A stretch of 39,055 bases of DNA from an uncultured Bacteroidales bacterium (GCA_949285735.1 CASEAQ010000025.1:1-39055); one strand, 5' to 3'. Positions 23,345-34,377 are shown, counted from the stretch's first letter. Notes: generated from the letters alone by a model not told the origin. A program made the numbers and translations.

Positions 23345-25471
23345 ATGGCTACAACTGACGCACAATTAGTTTTTACGCGTAACATCGGTATCATGGCTCA
23401 CATCGATGCCGGTAAAACGACCACCTCTGAACGTATTTTGTTCTACACCGGTTTGACTCACAAGATTGGTGAGGTGCACGACGGTGCTGCCACAATGGAC
23501 TGGATGGAGCAGGAGCAAGAACGTGGTATCACAATTACCTCTGCCGCCACCACAACATTCTGGAACTACGACGGAAAGAAATACAAGATCAACCTTATCG
23601 ACACCCCGGGACACGTTGACTTCACTGTGGAGGTTGAACGTTCGCTCCGTGTACTCGACGGTGCTGTCGCAACTTTCTGCGCCGTTGGTGGTGTTGAACC
23701 ACAATCTGAAACTGTATGGCGCCAAGCCGACAAATATAATGTGCCGCGTATCGGCTATGTCAACAAGATGGACCGTTCGGGTGCCAACTTCTTTGAAGTA
23801 GTGCGCCAGATGAAGGAAATCCTTGGTGCTAACCCGTGCCCGATACAAGTGCCAATCGGTGCGGAAGAAACTTTCAAGGGTGTAGTTGACCTCATCTCGA
23901 TGGATGCTCTCATTTGGCACGACGAGACTATGGGCGCCGAATATACCCGTGGCCCGATACCCGAAAACTTGGTTGCAGAGTGTGAAGAATGGCGCGACAA
24001 GATGCTCGAAAGCATCGCCGAGTTTGACGATGACTTGATGACGAAGTATTTCGACGACCCATCGACCATCACACCCGAGGAAATCAAGCGCGCTTTGCGT
24101 GCCGCTACGCTGAAGATGAGCATCGTGCCGATGCTTTGCGGTAGCTCGTTCAAGAACAAGGGCGTGCAGACATTGCTCGACGCTGTGTGTGCCTACCTGC
24201 CCAGCCCCGAAGACACGCAAGAGGTTGTTGGCCACGCAATCGACGACCCCGATACCGAGGTTTCTCGCAAGCCAACCTTTGAAGAGCCTATGTGTGCCCT
24301 CGCATTCAAGATTGCTACCGACCCGTATGTTGGTCGTCTGGTATTCTTCCGCGTATATTCGGGCAAGATTGATGCCGGTAGCTACGTGCTCAACTCTCGC
24401 TCGGGCAAGAAGGAACGCATCTCTCGCCTCTTCCAGATGCACTCAAACAAGCAGAACCCGATGGAAACAATCGGCTGCGGTGACATCGGTGCAGGCGTAG
24501 GTTTCAAGGATATTCGCACTGGTGATACCTTGTGTGACGAAAATCACCCGATTGTGCTTGAGGCAATGGACTTCCCCGAACCGGTTATCGGTATCGCAGT
24601 TGAGCCCAAGACTCAGAAAGACCTCGACAAGCTGGGCGTTGGCTTGCAGAAACTTGCCGAAGAAGACCCGACATTCCGCGTTGCTACCAACGAAGAAACC
24701 GGTCAAACAGTCATCAGCGGTATGGGTGAGCTTCACTTGGACATCATCATCGACCGTCTGCGCCGCGAGTTCAAGGTAGAGTGCAACCAGGGCCGTCCGC
24801 AAGTAACCTACAAGGAAGCTATCACCAAGCCAGTTGAATTGCGCGAAGTGTTCAAGAAGCAGACTGGTGGTCGCGGTAAGTTCGCCGACATCATCGTTCG
24901 CGTTGAACCTGTTGACGAAGGCTTCGAAGGTGGATTGCAATTTGTTGACGAAGTCAAGGGCGGTAACATTCCTAAGGAATTTATCCCTGCAATCCAAAAG
25001 GGTTTCACCACTGCAATGAAGAACGGTGTGCTTGCCGGCTATCCTGTTGAACACCTCAAGGTGACTGTGATCGACGGTTCGTTCCACCCGGTTGACTCCG
25101 ACCAGTTGTCGTTCGAACTCTGTGCCATCCAAGCATTCAAGAAGGCTTGCGAACAAGCCGGTCCGGTGTTGCTCGAACCTATCATGAAGGTTGAAGTGGT
25201 TACGCCCGAAGAGAGCATGGGTGACGTTATTGGCGACCTTAACAAGCGCCGCGGACAGGTAGAAGCAATGGAATCGAGCCGCAGCGGTGCCCGCATCGTT
25301 AAGGCAAAGGCTCCGCTCGCCGAGATGTTTGGCTACGTTACAGCATTGCGTACCATCACATCGGGTCGTGCAACCTCTACAATGTCGTTCTCGCACTACG
25401 CCGAGGTAAGCACATCGATTGCAAAGCAAGTGTTGACCGAATGCAAAGGCCGCGTTGACTTATTGAAGTAA
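23345..25471 (+). CDS. fusA: Elongation factor G
   Basis: A 708-residue GTPase that drives tRNA-mRNA translocation and, with RRF, ribosome recycling. G motifs are visible: AHIDAGKTT (18-26, G1), RGITITSAA (G2, switch I), DTPGHVDF (G3) and NKMDR (G4). Domains II-V follow, with the domain IV region [15 protein letters not shown]. Bacteroides species carry a second EF-G elsewhere; the position in the str cluster makes this the canonical copy. rpsJ follows after 20 nt with no tuf between, as is usual in Bacteroidota. Confidence 0.98.
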   Translation: MATTDAQLVFTRNIGIMAHIDAGKTTTSERILFYTGLTHKIGEVHDGAATMDWMEQEQERGITITSAATTTFWNYDGKKYKINLIDTPGHVDFTVEVERSLRVLDGAVATFCAVGGVEPQSETVWRQADKYNVPRIGYVNKMDRSGANFFEVVRQMKEILGANPCPIQVPIGAEETFKGVVDLISMDALIWHDETMGAEYTRGPIPENLVAECEEWRDKMLESIAEFDDDLMTKYFDDPSTITPEEIKRALRAATLKMSIVPMLCGSSFKNKGVQTLLDAVCAYLPSPEDTQEVVGHAIDDPDTEVSRKPTFEEPMCALAFKIATDPYVGRLVFFRVYSGKIDAGSYVLNSRSGKKERISRLFQMHSNKQNPMETIGCGDIGAGVGFKDIRTGDTLCDENHPIVLEAMDFPEPVIGIAVEPKTQKDLDKLGVGLQKLAEEDPTFRVATNEETGQTVISGMGELHLDIIIDRLRREFKVECNQGRPQVTYKEAITKPVELREVFKKQTGGRGKFADIIVRVEPVDEGFEGGLQFVDEVKGGNIPKEFIPAIQKGFTTAMKNGVLAGYPVEHLKVTVIDGSFHPVDSDQLSFELCAIQAFKKACEQAGPVLLEPIMKVEVVTPEESMGDVIGDLNKRRGQVEAMESSRSGARIVKAKAPLAEMFGYVTALRTITSGRATSTMSFSHYAEVSTSIAKQVLTECKGRVDLLK

Positions 25472-25491
25472 AATAATCATCTTAACAAGAT

Positions 25492-25797
25492 ATGAATCAA
25501 AGAATAAGAATCAAATTGAAATCTTACGATCACAACTTGGTTGACAAGTCGGCCGAGAAGATCGTAAAGACTGTGAAAGCAACGGGAGCTGTGGTAAGCG
25601 GTCCAATTCCATTGCCAACCCACAAGAGGATTTTCACCGTCAATCGTTCGACTTTCGTCAACAAGAAGTCGCGCGAGCAGTTCCAACTGTCGTCGTTCAA
25701 ACGCCTGATTGACATCTACAACAGCACAGCCAAGACAGTCGATGCCCTGATGAAGCTCGAATTGCCAAGCGGTGTAGCCGTTGAAATCAAGGTGTGA
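25492..25797 (+). CDS. rpsJ: 30S ribosomal protein S10
   Basis: A 101-residue head protein that also serves in NusB-dependent antitermination. [44 protein letters not shown] (in pieces) and the final [10 protein letters not shown] are typical. It directly follows fusA (20 nt), joining the str and S10 clusters, and precedes rplC by 59 nt. That 59-nt gap is AT-rich and shows no clear leader structure. Confidence 0.97.
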   Translation: MNQRIRIKLKSYDHNLVDKSAEKIVKTVKATGAVVSGPIPLPTHKRIFTVNRSTFVNKKSREQFQLSSFKRLIDIYNSTAKTVDALMKLELPSGVAVEIKV

Positions 25798-25856
25798 TGC
25801 ACGGGTAGTCCTTGAGAGAAAATAATTTTTAGAGAGAAACATTTAAATTAAGAGAA

Positions 25857-26474
25857 ATGCCAGGATTATTAGGAAAGAAAATCGGAATGACATCCGTATT
25901 CAGTGCCGACGGTAAATGCATACCGTGCACTGTTATCGAAGTAGGTCCTTGTGTAGTTACTCAAGTAAAGACTGTGGAGACCGACGGTTATGAGGCACTC
26001 CAACTCGGTTTTATCGAGAAGAAGGAGAAGCACACAACCAAGCCGCTCCAAGGTCACTTCAAAAAAGCAGGCGTAGCTCCACAACGACACTTGGCCGAGT
26101 TCAAAGGATTTGAAGGCGAGTACAAATTGGGTGATACAATAACCGTAGATTTGTTTGCCGATGCCGAGTTTGTTGATGTAGTAGGAACCTCCAAGGGACA
26201 TGGTTTCCAAGGTGTAGTAAAACGCCACGGCTTTGGCGGTGTGGGCCAGTCAACCCACGGTCAGGACGACCGCTTGCGCGCGCCGGGTTCAATCGGTGCC
26301 TGCTCTTACCCCGCAAAGGTGTTCAAGGGTATGCGTATGGCGGGCCACATGGGTAACGACCGCGTGACTGTACAAAATCTACAAGTTGTAAAGGTTATGC
26401 CTGAAAACAACCTTTTGGTAATCAAGGGTTCGGTACCGGGCTATAAAGGTTCAATCTTATTAATTGAGAAATAA
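25857..26474 (+). CDS. rplC: 50S ribosomal protein L3
   Basis: A 205-residue protein that helps nucleate 23S rRNA folding, with a loop reaching toward the peptidyl-transferase centre. [15 protein letters not shown] and the loop [19 protein letters not shown], then [13 protein letters not shown], identify it. Its TAA overlaps the rplD ATG by 1 nt (TAATG), suggesting translational coupling. Confidence 0.97.
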   Translation: MPGLLGKKIGMTSVFSADGKCIPCTVIEVGPCVVTQVKTVETDGYEALQLGFIEKKEKHTTKPLQGHFKKAGVAPQRHLAEFKGFEGEYKLGDTITVDLFADAEFVDVVGTSKGHGFQGVVKRHGFGGVGQSTHGQDDRLRAPGSIGACSYPAKVFKGMRMAGHMGNDRVTVQNLQVVKVMPENNLLVIKGSVPGYKGSILLIEK

Positions 26475-27097
26475 TGGAACTCGCAGTATATAATATAAAA
26501 GGAGAAGACACTGGCAAGAAGGTGACGCTCAATGATGAAGTTTTCGCCATCGAGAACCCCAATCAGCACGTTATCTACCTTGCTGTGAAGCAGTATCTTG
26601 CCAACCATCGTCAAGGTACCCACAAGGCAAAGGAAAGAAGCGAAGTGTCGGGCAGTACGCGCAAGCTCGGTCGCCAAAAGGGTGGTGGCGGCGCTCGCCG
26701 TGGTGACATCAATTCGCCGTTGCTCACAGGTGGTGGTCGCGTGTTTGGTCCACGTCCTCGTGACTATCGTTTCAAGTTGAACAAGAAGATGAAGGACTTG
26801 GCACGTCGCTCAGCCCTCACGCTGAAGGCAGCCGACAATGAAATCTTGGTAGTCGAAGACTTCACTTTGGAAGCCCCGAAGACAAAAGATTTCATAAATA
26901 TTGCTAATAATCTCAAAATTGGCGACAAGAAGTCAACATGGGTTTTAGCAGGACAGAATAAAAATGTATATTTGTCGGCTCGAAACATACAGGGCGTTAA
27001 GATAGCAACTGCATCTGACTTAAATACTTATGTAATCCTTGACAACAAGGTGCTGGTATTAAGCGAGAGTGCAGTTCCAGTCGTGAACGAATTTTAA
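26474..27097 (+). CDS. rplD: 50S ribosomal protein L4
   Basis: A 207-residue protein whose loop lines the nascent-peptide exit tunnel, where changes can affect macrolide binding. The loop is [23 protein letters not shown] followed by [27 protein letters not shown] (given in pieces). It starts inside the rplC stop codon. In E. coli L4 represses the S10 operon; here rpsJ and rplC show no similar leader. Confidence 0.97.
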   Translation: MELAVYNIKGEDTGKKVTLNDEVFAIENPNQHVIYLAVKQYLANHRQGTHKAKERSEVSGSTRKLGRQKGGGGARRGDINSPLLTGGGRVFGPRPRDYRFKLNKKMKDLARRSALTLKAADNEILVVEDFTLEAPKTKDFINIANNLKIGDKKSTWVLAGQNKNVYLSARNIQGVKIATASDLNTYVILDNKVLVLSESAVPVVNEF

Positions 27098-27116
27098 CTT
27101 ACAGGAGGCATAGACA

Positions 27117-27410
27117 ATGGACATAATGATTTTACCGGTAGTCACTGAAAAGGCAAACACTCTCAGTGCAAAGAGGAACCAATTCACATTCAAGGTTTCT
27201 CCCAAGGCCGATAAGGCACAAATCAAGGCTCTTGTGGAAGATCTCTATGGAGTTAAGGTTGTTTCGGTCAACACGATGATTTACAGCGGTAAGAGGAAAA
27301 ACCGCTATACCAAGGGAGGCCTTATCAGGGGTCGCCGCCCGGCATTCAAGAAAGCCGTGGTGACACTTGCCGAAGGCGATACTATTGATTTCTATAGCAA
27401 CATACAATAA
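27117..27410 (+). CDS. rplW: 50S ribosomal protein L23
   Basis: A 97-residue protein at the tunnel exit, the docking site for trigger factor and SRP. ILPVVTEKANTL, NQFTFKVSPKADKAQIK, VSVNTMIYSGKRKNR and RRPAFKKAVVTLAEGD fit the family. It begins 19 nt after rplD and ends 3 nt before rplB. Confidence 0.96.
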   Translation: MDIMILPVVTEKANTLSAKRNQFTFKVSPKADKAQIKALVEDLYGVKVVSVNTMIYSGKRKNRYTKGGLIRGRRPAFKKAVVTLAEGDTIDFYSNIQ

Positions 27411-27413
27411 GAA

Positions 27414-28238
27414 ATGGCAGTAAGGAAATTTAAGCCCACAACACCGGGGCAGAGACACAAGGTTATTGGTGTATTCAGCGACATTACTACACGTACACCA
27501 GAGAAATCTCTTACGGTCGGGAAGAAATCGACGGGTGGTCGCAACAACGAAGGCCACCGCACGATGCGCTACATGGGTGGCGGACACAAGCGCAAGTTCC
27601 GCCTCATCGACTTTAAGAGAAACAAGGACGGTGTGCCGGCAAAGGTGAAGCAAATCGAGTACGATCCCAACCGTTCGGCTCGTATCGCGTTGCTTTACTA
27701 TGTTGACGGAGCAAAGGCTTACATCATCGCACCCAACGGATTGGAAGTTGGCGCTACGGTGGTAAGTGGCAAGGACGTGGCTCCCGAAATCGGGAACGCC
27801 CTCCCGCTTAGCAGCATACCTGTTGGTACCTTAATTCACAACATCGAATTGCGACCGGGCCAGGGAGCGTCGATGGCACGCAGTGCCGGAACGTTTGCCC
27901 AGCTCGTGTCACGCGAAGGCGACTATGCGATAGTCAAATTACCTTCTGGAGAAACTCGCAAGATTCTTGCCGCATGCAAGGCAACTGTTGGCGTAGTAGG
28001 CAACAGCGACCACGCATTGGAACGTTCGGGCAAGGCAGGACGCAGCCGCTGGCTGGGTCGTCGTCCACACAACCGTGGTGTGGTAATGAACCCAGTTGAC
28101 CACCCGATGGGTGGTGGTGAAGGCCGTCAGTCTGGAGGTCACCCACGTTCGCGCAAGGGCTTGTATGCAAAGGGCTTGAAGACACGCTCACCGAAGAAGC
28201 AATCTTCAAAGTACATTATTGAAAGAAGGAAAAAGTAA
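27414..28238 (+). CDS. rplB: 50S ribosomal protein L2
   Basis: A 274-residue protein needed for subunit joining and peptidyl-transferase activity. [55 protein letters not shown] and [15 protein letters not shown] are invariant; the key histidine lies in NPVDHPMGG. It ends in [11 protein letters not shown]. It starts 3 nt after rplW. Confidence 0.98.
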   Translation: MAVRKFKPTTPGQRHKVIGVFSDITTRTPEKSLTVGKKSTGGRNNEGHRTMRYMGGGHKRKFRLIDFKRNKDGVPAKVKQIEYDPNRSARIALLYYVDGAKAYIIAPNGLEVGATVVSGKDVAPEIGNALPLSSIPVGTLIHNIELRPGQGASMARSAGTFAQLVSREGDYAIVKLPSGETRKILAACKATVGVVGNSDHALERSGKAGRSRWLGRRPHNRGVVMNPVDHPMGGGEGRQSGGHPRSRKGLYAKGLKTRSPKKQSSKYIIERRKK

Positions 28239-28257
28239 TTTGATTAATTAAGAAATT

Positions 28258-28527
28258 ATGAGTCGATCATTAAAAAAAGGCCCATATATCAGTGTAAAGC
28301 TGGAGAAGAAAGTCGCCGAAATGGAGAAGAGCGGCAAGAAGCAAGTCATCAAGACTTGGTCTCGCGCGTCGATGATTTCGCCCGATTTCGTAGGACACAC
28401 TTTCGCAGTTCACAATGGTAATAAGTTTATTCCCGTGTATGTTACTGAAAACATGGTAGGTCACAAGTTGGGCGAGTTTGCCCTCACGCGCACCTTCCGC
28501 GGTCACTCAGGCAACAAGAAGAAATAA
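28258..28527 (+). CDS. rpsS: 30S ribosomal protein S19
   Basis: An 89-residue head protein that contacts S13 and the A-site t[39 protein letters not shown], and the ending [18 protein letters not shown] are typical. It follows rplB by 19 nt and precedes rplV by 44 nt. Confidence 0.97.
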   Translation: MSRSLKKGPYISVKLEKKVAEMEKSGKKQVIKTWSRASMISPDFVGHTFAVHNGNKFIPVYVTENMVGHKLGEFALTRTFRGHSGNKKK

Positions 28528-28571
28528 GCGGGCCATACGGGAAGCAATAAATTGAAAAAGAATTAAGAACA

Positions 28572-28994
28572 ATGGGTAAAAGAAAAAGAATAGCAGCCGA
28601 AGCAATCAAGGCAGAGCGTAGCACACAAAGCTTCGCAAAATTGAGGAACGTTCCCTCTTCGCCCCGCAAGATGCGCTATGTGGTGGATTTGGTACGCGGC
28701 GTTGAAGTCTTCAAGGCTTTAGGTATCCTGCATTTCACCAAGAAGGAGCCGGCATTGAAAGTGGAGAAACTGCTCCGCTCGGCCATTGCCAACTGGGAAC
28801 AGAAGAACGGACGCAAGGCAGAGAATAATGAGTTGTACATAAAGACAATCTTTGTAGATTGTGCTCCCATGTTGAAACGTTTGCGCACTGCGCCTCAGGG
28901 TCGTGGATACCGTATCCGCAAACGCTCTAACCATGTGACATTGTACGTAGATACTATCCAAAAAACTAACGCAAACGCAGTAGAGAACGCTTAA
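28572..28994 (+). CDS. rplV: 50S ribosomal protein L22
   Basis: A 140-residue protein whose beta-hairpin lines the exit tunnel near the macrolide site. It has [20 protein letters not shown], the [20 protein letters not shown] segment and the hairpin [17 protein letters not shown]. It is longer than the E. coli protein (110 aa), with extra N- and C-terminal residues. Only 1 nt separates it from rpsC. Confidence 0.96.
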   Translation: MGKRKRIAAEAIKAERSTQSFAKLRNVPSSPRKMRYVVDLVRGVEVFKALGILHFTKKEPALKVEKLLRSAIANWEQKNGRKAENNELYIKTIFVDCAPMLKRLRTAPQGRGYRIRKRSNHVTLYVDTIQKTNANAVENA

Positions 28995-28995
28995 T

Positions 28996-29730
28996 ATGGG
29001 ACAAAAAGTTAATCCAATCAGCAATCGCTTGGGAATTATCCGTGGCTGGGATTCCAACTGGTACTTCGGAAAGAATTACGGCGACACTTTGCTTGAGGAC
29101 AGCAAGATAAGGAACTATCTTAACACACGCCTTGCCAAGGCAAGCGTGTCGCGCATTGTCATCGAGCGTACTTTGAAGTTGGTCACTATCACCGTATGCA
29201 CTTCGCGCCCTGGCATCATCATTGGCAAGGGCGGTGCAGAGGTTGACAAGCTCAAGGAGGAACTTAAGAAAGTAACCGACAAGGATGTGCAAATCAACAT
29301 CCACGAGGTGAAGCGTCCCGAACTTGATGCCGAAATCGTGGCAACCAACATTGCTCGTCAAATCGAGGGCAAGATTGCCTACCGCCGTGCAGTGAAGATG
29401 GCTGTGGCTGGCACAATGAGGGCCGGAGCCGAAGGCATCAAGGTGCAAGTGAGCGGACGCTTGAACGGCGCAGAAATGGCACGTTCGGAGATGTTCAAGG
29501 AAGGTCGTACACCGTTGCACACATTCCGTGCCGACATCGACTACGCACTCGTTGAGGCTCACACCAAGGTAGGCGTAGTGGGCGTTAAGGTGTGGATTTG
29601 CCGTGGCGAGGTTTATGGCAAGCGTGACTTGGCTCCCCAGTTCACATCGAATGCTAAGGAAAACCGCGGTGGCGGCAACGCCGGCGGACAACGCCGTGGC
29701 GGTTTCCGTAACAAGAAGAACAATCGTTAA
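28996..29730 (+). CDS. rpsC: 30S ribosomal protein S3
   Basis: A 244-residue head protein with a KH domain at the mRNA entry channel. [40 protein letters not shown] (KH GxxG motif) and the C-terminal half [20 protein letters not shown] identify it. The tail is Gly/Asn/Arg-rich ([20 protein letters not shown]), an extension common in Bacteroidota. Confidence 0.97.
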   Translation: MGQKVNPISNRLGIIRGWDSNWYFGKNYGDTLLEDSKIRNYLNTRLAKASVSRIVIERTLKLVTITVCTSRPGIIIGKGGAEVDKLKEELKKVTDKDVQINIHEVKRPELDAEIVATNIARQIEGKIAYRRAVKMAVAGTMRAGAEGIKVQVSGRLNGAEMARSEMFKEGRTPLHTFRADIDYALVEAHTKVGVVGVKVWICRGEVYGKRDLAPQFTSNAKENRGGGNAGGQRRGGFRNKKNNR

Positions 29731-29755
29731 TTGCCAATTGAAATCGTAAAAGACA

Positions 29756-30187
29756 ATGTTACAACCTAAGAAAGTTAAATACAGAAGGCCGCAAAAAGGC
29801 GTCAGCAAAGGATTCGCACACCGCGGATACGAGCTCGCCCACGGGTCGTTCGGAATAAAGACACTTCAGACGAAGTGGATCACCGCTCGCCAAATCGAGG
29901 CTGCCCGTGTGGCTGTGACTCGCTATATGCAGCGTGAAGGACAAATATGGATCAGGATTTTCCCTGACAAGCCTATAACCAAGAAGCCAGCCGACGTGCG
30001 TATGGGTAAAGGTAAAGGTGCTCCCGAAGGGTTCGTAGCACCGGTAACCCCGGGCCGTATCCTCATCGAGGTCGATGGCGTAAGCTATGCAGTGGCAAAG
30101 GAAGCATTGCGCTTGGCTGCGCAAAAGCTGCCCGTGACCACCAAGTTTGTAGTGCGCCGTGATTATGACGAATCTCAAAACGTGTAA
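29756..30187 (+). CDS. rplP: 50S ribosomal protein L16
   Basis: A 143-residue protein that binds near the A-site tRNA and helps order the peptidyl-transferase region. It begins [15 protein letters not shown] and contains [19 protein letters not shown] and the loop [20 protein letters not shown]. It lies 25 nt after rpsC and 13 nt before rpmC. Confidence 0.97.
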   Translation: MLQPKKVKYRRPQKGVSKGFAHRGYELAHGSFGIKTLQTKWITARQIEAARVAVTRYMQREGQIWIRIFPDKPITKKPADVRMGKGKGAPEGFVAPVTPGRILIEVDGVSYAVAKEALRLAAQKLPVTTKFVVRRDYDESQNV

Positions 30188-30200
30188 TTGAAAGAGAATT

Positions 30201-30398
30201 ATGAAGAAGGAAGAAATAAAGGAACTGAGCGACAAGGAACTCAAGGAACGCTTGGAGACGATGGAGCGCGAATACCTCCAGATGAAGATGAACCATTCGA
30301 TCAGCCCTCTTGATAGTCCTGCCAAGATTACACAAGAACGCCGAATGATTGCGAGAGTAAAAACCGAATTGCGCGCCCGCGAGCTAAAGAAATCCTAA
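30201..30398 (+). CDS. rpmC: 50S ribosomal protein L29
   Basis: A 65-residue helical-hairpin protein beside L23 at the tunnel exit. [19 protein letters not shown] at the start and [21 protein letters not shown] near the end fit the family. It is placed between rplP and rpsQ as in the standard order, 8 nt before rpsQ. Confidence 0.95.
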   Translation: MKKEEIKELSDKELKERLETMEREYLQMKMNHSISPLDSPAKITQERRMIARVKTELRARELKKS

Positions 30399-30406
30399 GT
30401 GAGACT

Positions 30407-30670
30407 ATGGAAGAGAAGAAAAGAAATTTAAGAAAGGAACGGGTGGGAATCGTCACCAGCAACAAGGCTGACAAGACTATCACTGTCACCGTGAAGTGGA
30501 AGGAGAAACACCCGATATATGGTAAATTCGTAAACAAGTCGAAGAAATACCATGCCCATGACGAGAAGAACGAATGCAGCATCGGCGACAAGGTGCGCTT
30601 GATGGAAACTCGTCCGCTGAGCAAAACAAAGAGATGGAGATTAGTAGAAATAATCGAAAAAGTTAAGTAA
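30407..30670 (+). CDS. rpsQ: 30S ribosomal protein S17
   Basis: An 87-residue OB-fold primary binder of 16S r[24 protein letters not shown], the [20 protein letters not shown] loop and the ending [16 protein letters not shown] match S17. It ends 2 nt before rplN. Confidence 0.96.
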   Translation: MEEKKRNLRKERVGIVTSNKADKTITVTVKWKEKHPIYGKFVNKSKKYHAHDEKNECSIGDKVRLMETRPLSKTKRWRLVEIIEKVK

Positions 30671-30672
30671 TC

Positions 30673-31038
30673 ATGATACAGACTGAAAGCCGATTAACAG
30701 TAGCAGATAACAGTGGCGCTAAAGAAGTGCTGTGCATCCGAGTGTTGGGTGGAACAGGACGCCGTTATGCCTCGCTCGGAGACGTGATTGTCGTTACAGT
30801 GAAGAGCGCAATCCCCTCGTCGGACGTGAAGAAAGGTACTGTATCGAAAGCTGTGATAGTAAGAACTAAGAAAGAAGTGCGTCGTCCCGACGGGTCGTAT
30901 ATCCGCTTCGACGACAACGCTTGTGTTTTGTTGAACAACTCCGGCGAGTTGCGTGGTACCCGTATCTTCGGCCCGGTGGCACGTGAATTGCGTGCGACCA
31001 ACATGAAGATCGTTTCGCTCGCTCCCGAGGTACTTTAA
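30673..31038 (+). CDS. rplN: 50S ribosomal protein L14
   Basis: A 121-residue barrel protein at the subunit interface, part of the RsfS-binding site. It has [40 protein letters not shown] and [14 protein letters not shown]. The length is near the family's 122. It follows rpsQ by 2 nt. Confidence 0.97.
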   Translation: MIQTESRLTVADNSGAKEVLCIRVLGGTGRRYASLGDVIVVTVKSAIPSSDVKKGTVSKAVIVRTKKEVRRPDGSYIRFDDNACVLLNNSGELRGTRIFGPVARELRATNMKIVSLAPEVL

Positions 31039-31064
31039 AAAACATAGAAAATACAGAGGACACA

Positions 31065-31385
31065 ATGAACAGTTTGCATATAAAGAAGGGTGACACAGTT
31101 TATGTGAATGCCGGCAACGACCGCGGCAAGACAGGCCGCGTGGTGCGCGTACTCGTAAAGAAGAACCGTGCCGTGGTGGAAGGCATCAACATGGTGTCGA
31201 AAAGCGTAAAGCCCAGTGCAAAGCATCCGCAAGGTGGTATCATCAAGATGGAAGCACCCATCCACGTTTCCAACTTGAACCTTATCGACCCCAAGAGCGG
31301 CAAGCCGACGCGCGTGGGATATCGCATCAACGAGGAAGGTAAGAAGGTACGTTATTCTAAAAAATCAGGAGAGGAGATTAAGTAA
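31065..31385 (+). CDS. rplX: 50S ribosomal protein L24
   Basis: A 106-residue KOW-motif assembly initiator of the 50S subunit. The KOW stretch is [21 protein letters not shown], followed by [15 protein letters not shown] and the typical [20 protein letters not shown]. Its TAA overlaps the rplE ATG by 1 nt, another TAATG coupling site. Confidence 0.96.
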   Translation: MNSLHIKKGDTVYVNAGNDRGKTGRVVRVLVKKNRAVVEGINMVSKSVKPSAKHPQGGIIKMEAPIHVSNLNLIDPKSGKPTRVGYRINEEGKKVRYSKKSGEEIK

Positions 31386-31933
31386 TGAGTTCAACAAGTC
31401 TTAAGAAGGATTATGCCGAGAGAATTGCACCTGCTCTCATGAAGAAGTTTAACTACACTTCTACAATGCAAGTGCCGCGCCTGTTGAAGATTGTCATCAA
31501 CGAGGGCTTGGGCGAAGCTACTGGCGACAAGAAGATTATCGAGACTGCCATCAACGAGTTGACGGCAATCACTGGTCAGAAGGCTGTGGCAACGCTGTCG
31601 CGCAAGGACATTTCAAACTTCAAGGTGCGCAAGAAGATGCCTATCGGCGTGCGCGTGACTTTGCGCCGCGATCGTATGTATGAGTTCATGGAACGCTTCA
31701 TCCGCATCGCATTGCCGCGTATCCGCGACTTCAAGGGCATCGAGAGCAAGCTCGACGGCCGTGGCAACTACACTGTGGGAATTACCGAGCAAATCATCTT
31801 CCCCGAAATCAATATCGACTCGATAAGCAAGTTGATGGGTATGAACATCACTTTCGTAACCTCGGCTGCTACCGACGAAGAGGGATATGCTTTGTTGAAG
31901 GAATTCGGTCTTCCATTTAAAAACGCTAAATAA
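31385..31933 (+). CDS. rplE: 50S ribosomal protein L5
   Basis: A 182-residue protein of the central protuberance that binds 5S rRNA and the P-site t[60 protein letters not shown] and the late [18 protein letters not shown] are L5 signatures. It starts inside the rplX stop codon and ends 8 nt before rpsN. Confidence 0.97.
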   Translation: MSSTSLKKDYAERIAPALMKKFNYTSTMQVPRLLKIVINEGLGEATGDKKIIETAINELTAITGQKAVATLSRKDISNFKVRKKMPIGVRVTLRRDRMYEFMERFIRIALPRIRDFKGIESKLDGRGNYTVGITEQIIFPEINIDSISKLMGMNITFVTSAATDEEGYALLKEFGLPFKNAK

Positions 31934-31941
31934 AGAAGAGT

Positions 31942-32211
31942 ATGGCAAAAGAATCGATGAAAGCCCGCGAAGTGAAGCGCGCAAAGTTGGTTGCCAAATA
32001 TGCGGCAAAGAAAGCACAGTTGAAAGCCGAAGGCAACTACGAGGCATTGCAATTGCTCCCACGCAACGCAAGCACAGTGCGCCTGCACAATCGCTGCAAG
32101 ATTACCGGCCGTCCAAAGGGATATATCCGCCAATTCGGCATTTCGCGTATCCAATTCCGTGAAATGGCATCGAAGGGCTTGATTCCCGGAGTAAAGAAGG
32201 CAAGCTGGTAA
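31942..32211 (+). CDS. rpsN: 30S ribosomal protein S14, zinc-free form
   Basis: An 89-residue head protein. [17 protein letters not shown] and [20 protein letters not shown], then [17 protein letters not shown], are typical. The length and the absence of CxxC pairs mark the long zinc-independent form. A 125-nt gap with hairpins separates it from rpsH. Confidence 0.96.
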   Translation: MAKESMKAREVKRAKLVAKYAAKKAQLKAEGNYEALQLLPRNASTVRLHNRCKITGRPKGYIRQFGISRIQFREMASKGLIPGVKKASW

Positions 32212-32336
32212 GCCGAGCAGAAAGGTAAGTTATCAACAGACAACGATTATAAAATAACTTAGTATTAAATATTGTTCGGCAAGTGCCGCTCGCCGCGGTG
32301 GGCGGGAACTGCTGAATCAATTTAAACAAATTATTT
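32212..32336 (+). promoter_or_regulatory. Structured 125-nt gap before rpsH
   Basis: TAAGTTAT (32226-32233) and ATAACTTA (32254-32261) form an 8-bp stem with a 20-nt loop. Further on, CGGC (32277-32280) can pair with GCCG (32285-32288), or CCGCTCGCC (32286-32294) with GGTGGGCGG (32297-32305); the two hairpins share bases and exclude each other. No promoter or ORF was found. A regulatory site for the rpsH-distal genes is possible. Confidence 0.35.
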
Positions 32337-32735
32337 ATGACTGATCCAATAGCAGATTATTTGACACGTCTGAGGAATGCGATCAAGGCCCAGCACAGGG
32401 TTGTTGAAATCCCTTCTTCAAAAATGAAAAAGGAGATAACCAAGATCCTTTTCGAGAAAGGCTACATCTTGAACTACAAGTTTGTGGACAACGGCACACC
32501 TTCGGGAGCCATCAAGATCGCCTTGAAATACGACCCTGTTGACAGGGTCAACGCAATCAAGTGCCTGACGCGCGTATCGCGTCCGGGATTGCGCCAATAC
32601 ACCGGCTACAAGAACATGCCGCGCGTATTGAACGGTTTAGGTATTGCCATCCTCTCAACCTCGAAGGGCATCATGACCAACAAGGAGGCCCTCGCGCAGC
32701 AGATTGGTGGCGAAGTATTGTGTTACATTTATTAA
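32337..32735 (+). CDS. rpsH: 30S ribosomal protein S8
   Basis: A 132-residue primary binder of 16S rRNA that represses the spc operon in E. coli. DPIADYLTRLRNAIKAQHR, IPSSKMKKEITKILFEKGYI, TRVSRPGLRQYTGYKNMPR and GLGIAILSTSKGIMTNKEA are typical. It is preceded by the structured 125-nt gap and followed 15 nt later by rplF. Confidence 0.97.
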   Translation: MTDPIADYLTRLRNAIKAQHRVVEIPSSKMKKEITKILFEKGYILNYKFVDNGTPSGAIKIALKYDPVDRVNAIKCLTRVSRPGLRQYTGYKNMPRVLNGLGIAILSTSKGIMTNKEALAQQIGGEVLCYIY

Positions 32736-32750
32736 TGGAGGGTACGAGAT

Positions 32751-33305
32751 ATGTCAAGAATAGGAAAATTGCCAATTGCAGTACCCGCAGGTGTAACTGT
32801 AACGATAAAGGACAACGTAGTTAGTGTAAAGGGCCCGAAGGGTGAATTGTCGCAAGCCGTTCACGGCGACATCAGCGTCGAGGTGAAGGATGGTGAAATC
32901 CACGTGACTCGCCCAACCGACGACCGCATACACCGCGCTCAGCACGGTTTGTACCGTGCCTTGATCCACAACATGGTGGTAGGCGTGAGCGAAGGCTACA
33001 AGAAAGAAATGGAATTAGTTGGTGTGGGTTACCGTGCTTCGGCCACCGGACAGGTGTTGGAACTTGCACTGGGATATTCACATGCTATATATATCAAGCT
33101 CCCCAAGGAAGTAAAGGTTGAGGCCAAGAGCGAGCGTAACAAGAACCCGCTCATCATCCTTGAGTCGAGCGACAAGCAATTGCTCGGTCAGGTATGTGCC
33201 AAGATTCGTTCGTTGCGCAAGCCTGAACCATACAAGGGCAAGGGTATTAAGTTTGTTGGCGAAATCATTCGTCGTAAATCTGGTAAATCGGCATCTGCCA
33301 AGTAA
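32751..33305 (+). CDS. rplF: 50S ribosomal protein L6
   Basis: A 184-residue two-domain protein near the factor-binding site. MSRIGKLPIAVPAGVTVTIK, VKGPKGELSQ, and the C-terminal RSLRKPEPYKGKGIKFVGE followed by RRKSGKSASAK are L6 hallmarks. It lies 15 nt after rpsH and 13 nt before rplR. Confidence 0.97.
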   Translation: MSRIGKLPIAVPAGVTVTIKDNVVSVKGPKGELSQAVHGDISVEVKDGEIHVTRPTDDRIHRAQHGLYRALIHNMVVGVSEGYKKEMELVGVGYRASATGQVLELALGYSHAIYIKLPKEVKVEAKSERNKNPLIILESSDKQLLGQVCAKIRSLRKPEPYKGKGIKFVGEIIRRKSGKSASAK

Positions 33306-33318
33306 TTAATTTGACGTC

Positions 33319-33660
33319 ATGGTAACTAAATTACAGAGAAGACAAAGAATCAAGACCCGCATTCGTGGGAAAATTTCCGGCAGTGCCGCACGCCCCCGCA
33401 TGACGGTTTTCAGAAGCAACAAACAAATCTACGTCCAGTTTGTTGACGACACTACAGGCCACACGCTGGCATCTGCTTCGTCGAAGGGGATGACTGGTGG
33501 CACAAAGTGCGAGATCTCGGAGAAAGTAGGCGAATTGGCAGCCAAGAAGGCAATGGAAGCAGGAATCACGACGGTTGTTTTCGACCGCAACGGTTATTTG
33601 TTCCATGGCAGAGTGAAATCGGTAGCTGATGGTGCCCGCAAGGCTGGACTTAAATTTTAA
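33319..33660 (+). CDS. rplR: 50S ribosomal protein L18
   Basis: A 113-residue 5S rRNA-binding protein. [40 protein letters not shown] and the ending [20 protein letters not shown] fit the family. It is 5 nt before rpsE. Confidence 0.96.
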   Translation: MVTKLQRRQRIKTRIRGKISGSAARPRMTVFRSNKQIYVQFVDDTTGHTLASASSKGMTGGTKCEISEKVGELAAKKAMEAGITTVVFDRNGYLFHGRVKSVADGARKAGLKF

Positions 33661-33665
33661 CGATT

Positions 33666-34184
33666 ATGATAAAGAAGAATAACAGAGTAAAATCGACCAA
33701 CGATATAGAACTCAAGGACCGCCTTGTGGCCATCAACCGCGTTACCAAGGTTACCAAGGGTGGTCGCACGTTCACTTTTGCAGCCATTGTTGTTGTCGGC
33801 AACGAAGACGGCATCATCGGTTATGGCCTGGGCAAGGCAAACGAAGTGACTGCGGCTATCGCCAAGGGTGTTGAAGCAGCAAAGAAGAACTTGATAAGGG
33901 TTCCCATCCACAATGGAACCATCCCCCACGAACAAGAAGCCAAGTTCGGCGGTTCGCGCGTGATTGTACGTCCGGCATCGGCTGGTACTGGTGTTAAGGC
34001 TGGTGGTGCTATGCGTGCCGTGTTTGAGAGTGTCGGTATCACCGACGTGCTTGCAAAGTCGAAGGGTTCGTCTAACCCCCACAACCTTGTAAAGGCTACT
34101 TTCAAGGCACTCGACGAAATGCGCAGCCCGGAGACAATCGCTCGCCAGAGGGGTATCTCGTTAGAAAAAGTGTTTAAAGGATAA
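33666..34184 (+). CDS. rpsE: 30S ribosomal protein S5
   Basis: A 172-residue protein at the mRNA entry, involved in decoding fidelity. [60 protein letters not shown] and the [18 protein letters not shown] block are characteristic. It starts 5 nt after rplR. Confidence 0.97.
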   Translation: MIKKNNRVKSTNDIELKDRLVAINRVTKVTKGGRTFTFAAIVVVGNEDGIIGYGLGKANEVTAAIAKGVEAAKKNLIRVPIHNGTIPHEQEAKFGGSRVIVRPASAGTGVKAGGAMRAVFESVGITDVLAKSKGSSNPHNLVKATFKALDEMRSPETIARQRGISLEKVFKG

Positions 34185-34200
34185 GCAAATACGTGACATC

Positions 34201-34377
34201 ATGGCAACTATAAAGATAAAGCAAGTAAAGAGCCGCATCAAGTGTCCGGCTGTCCAAAAGAGAACTCTTGACTCGCTCGGGTTGAGGAAAATGAATCAAG
34301 TGGTGGAGAAGGAAGACACTCCATCAATCAGGGGAATGGTAAACAAAGTGAGCCACTTGGTGAAAATCGTTGAGTGA
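34201..34377 (+). CDS. rpmD: 50S ribosomal protein L30
   Basis: A 58-residue protein read directly from the sequence: ATG at 34201, TGA at 34375-34377. It begins [16 protein letters not shown] and has [20 protein letters not shown] and [15 protein letters not shown], the family pattern and length. It sits between rpsE (16 nt) and rplO (26 nt), its standard place. Confidence 0.95.
   Translation: MATIKIKQVKSRIKCPAVQKRTLDSLGLRKMNQVVEKEDTPSIRGMVNKVSHLVKIVE

Noticed and set aside
23366-24442. 358-codon open frame antisense to fusA
   Set aside because: Mirror-frame artefact of strong codon bias in a highly expressed gene; no recognisable domains.
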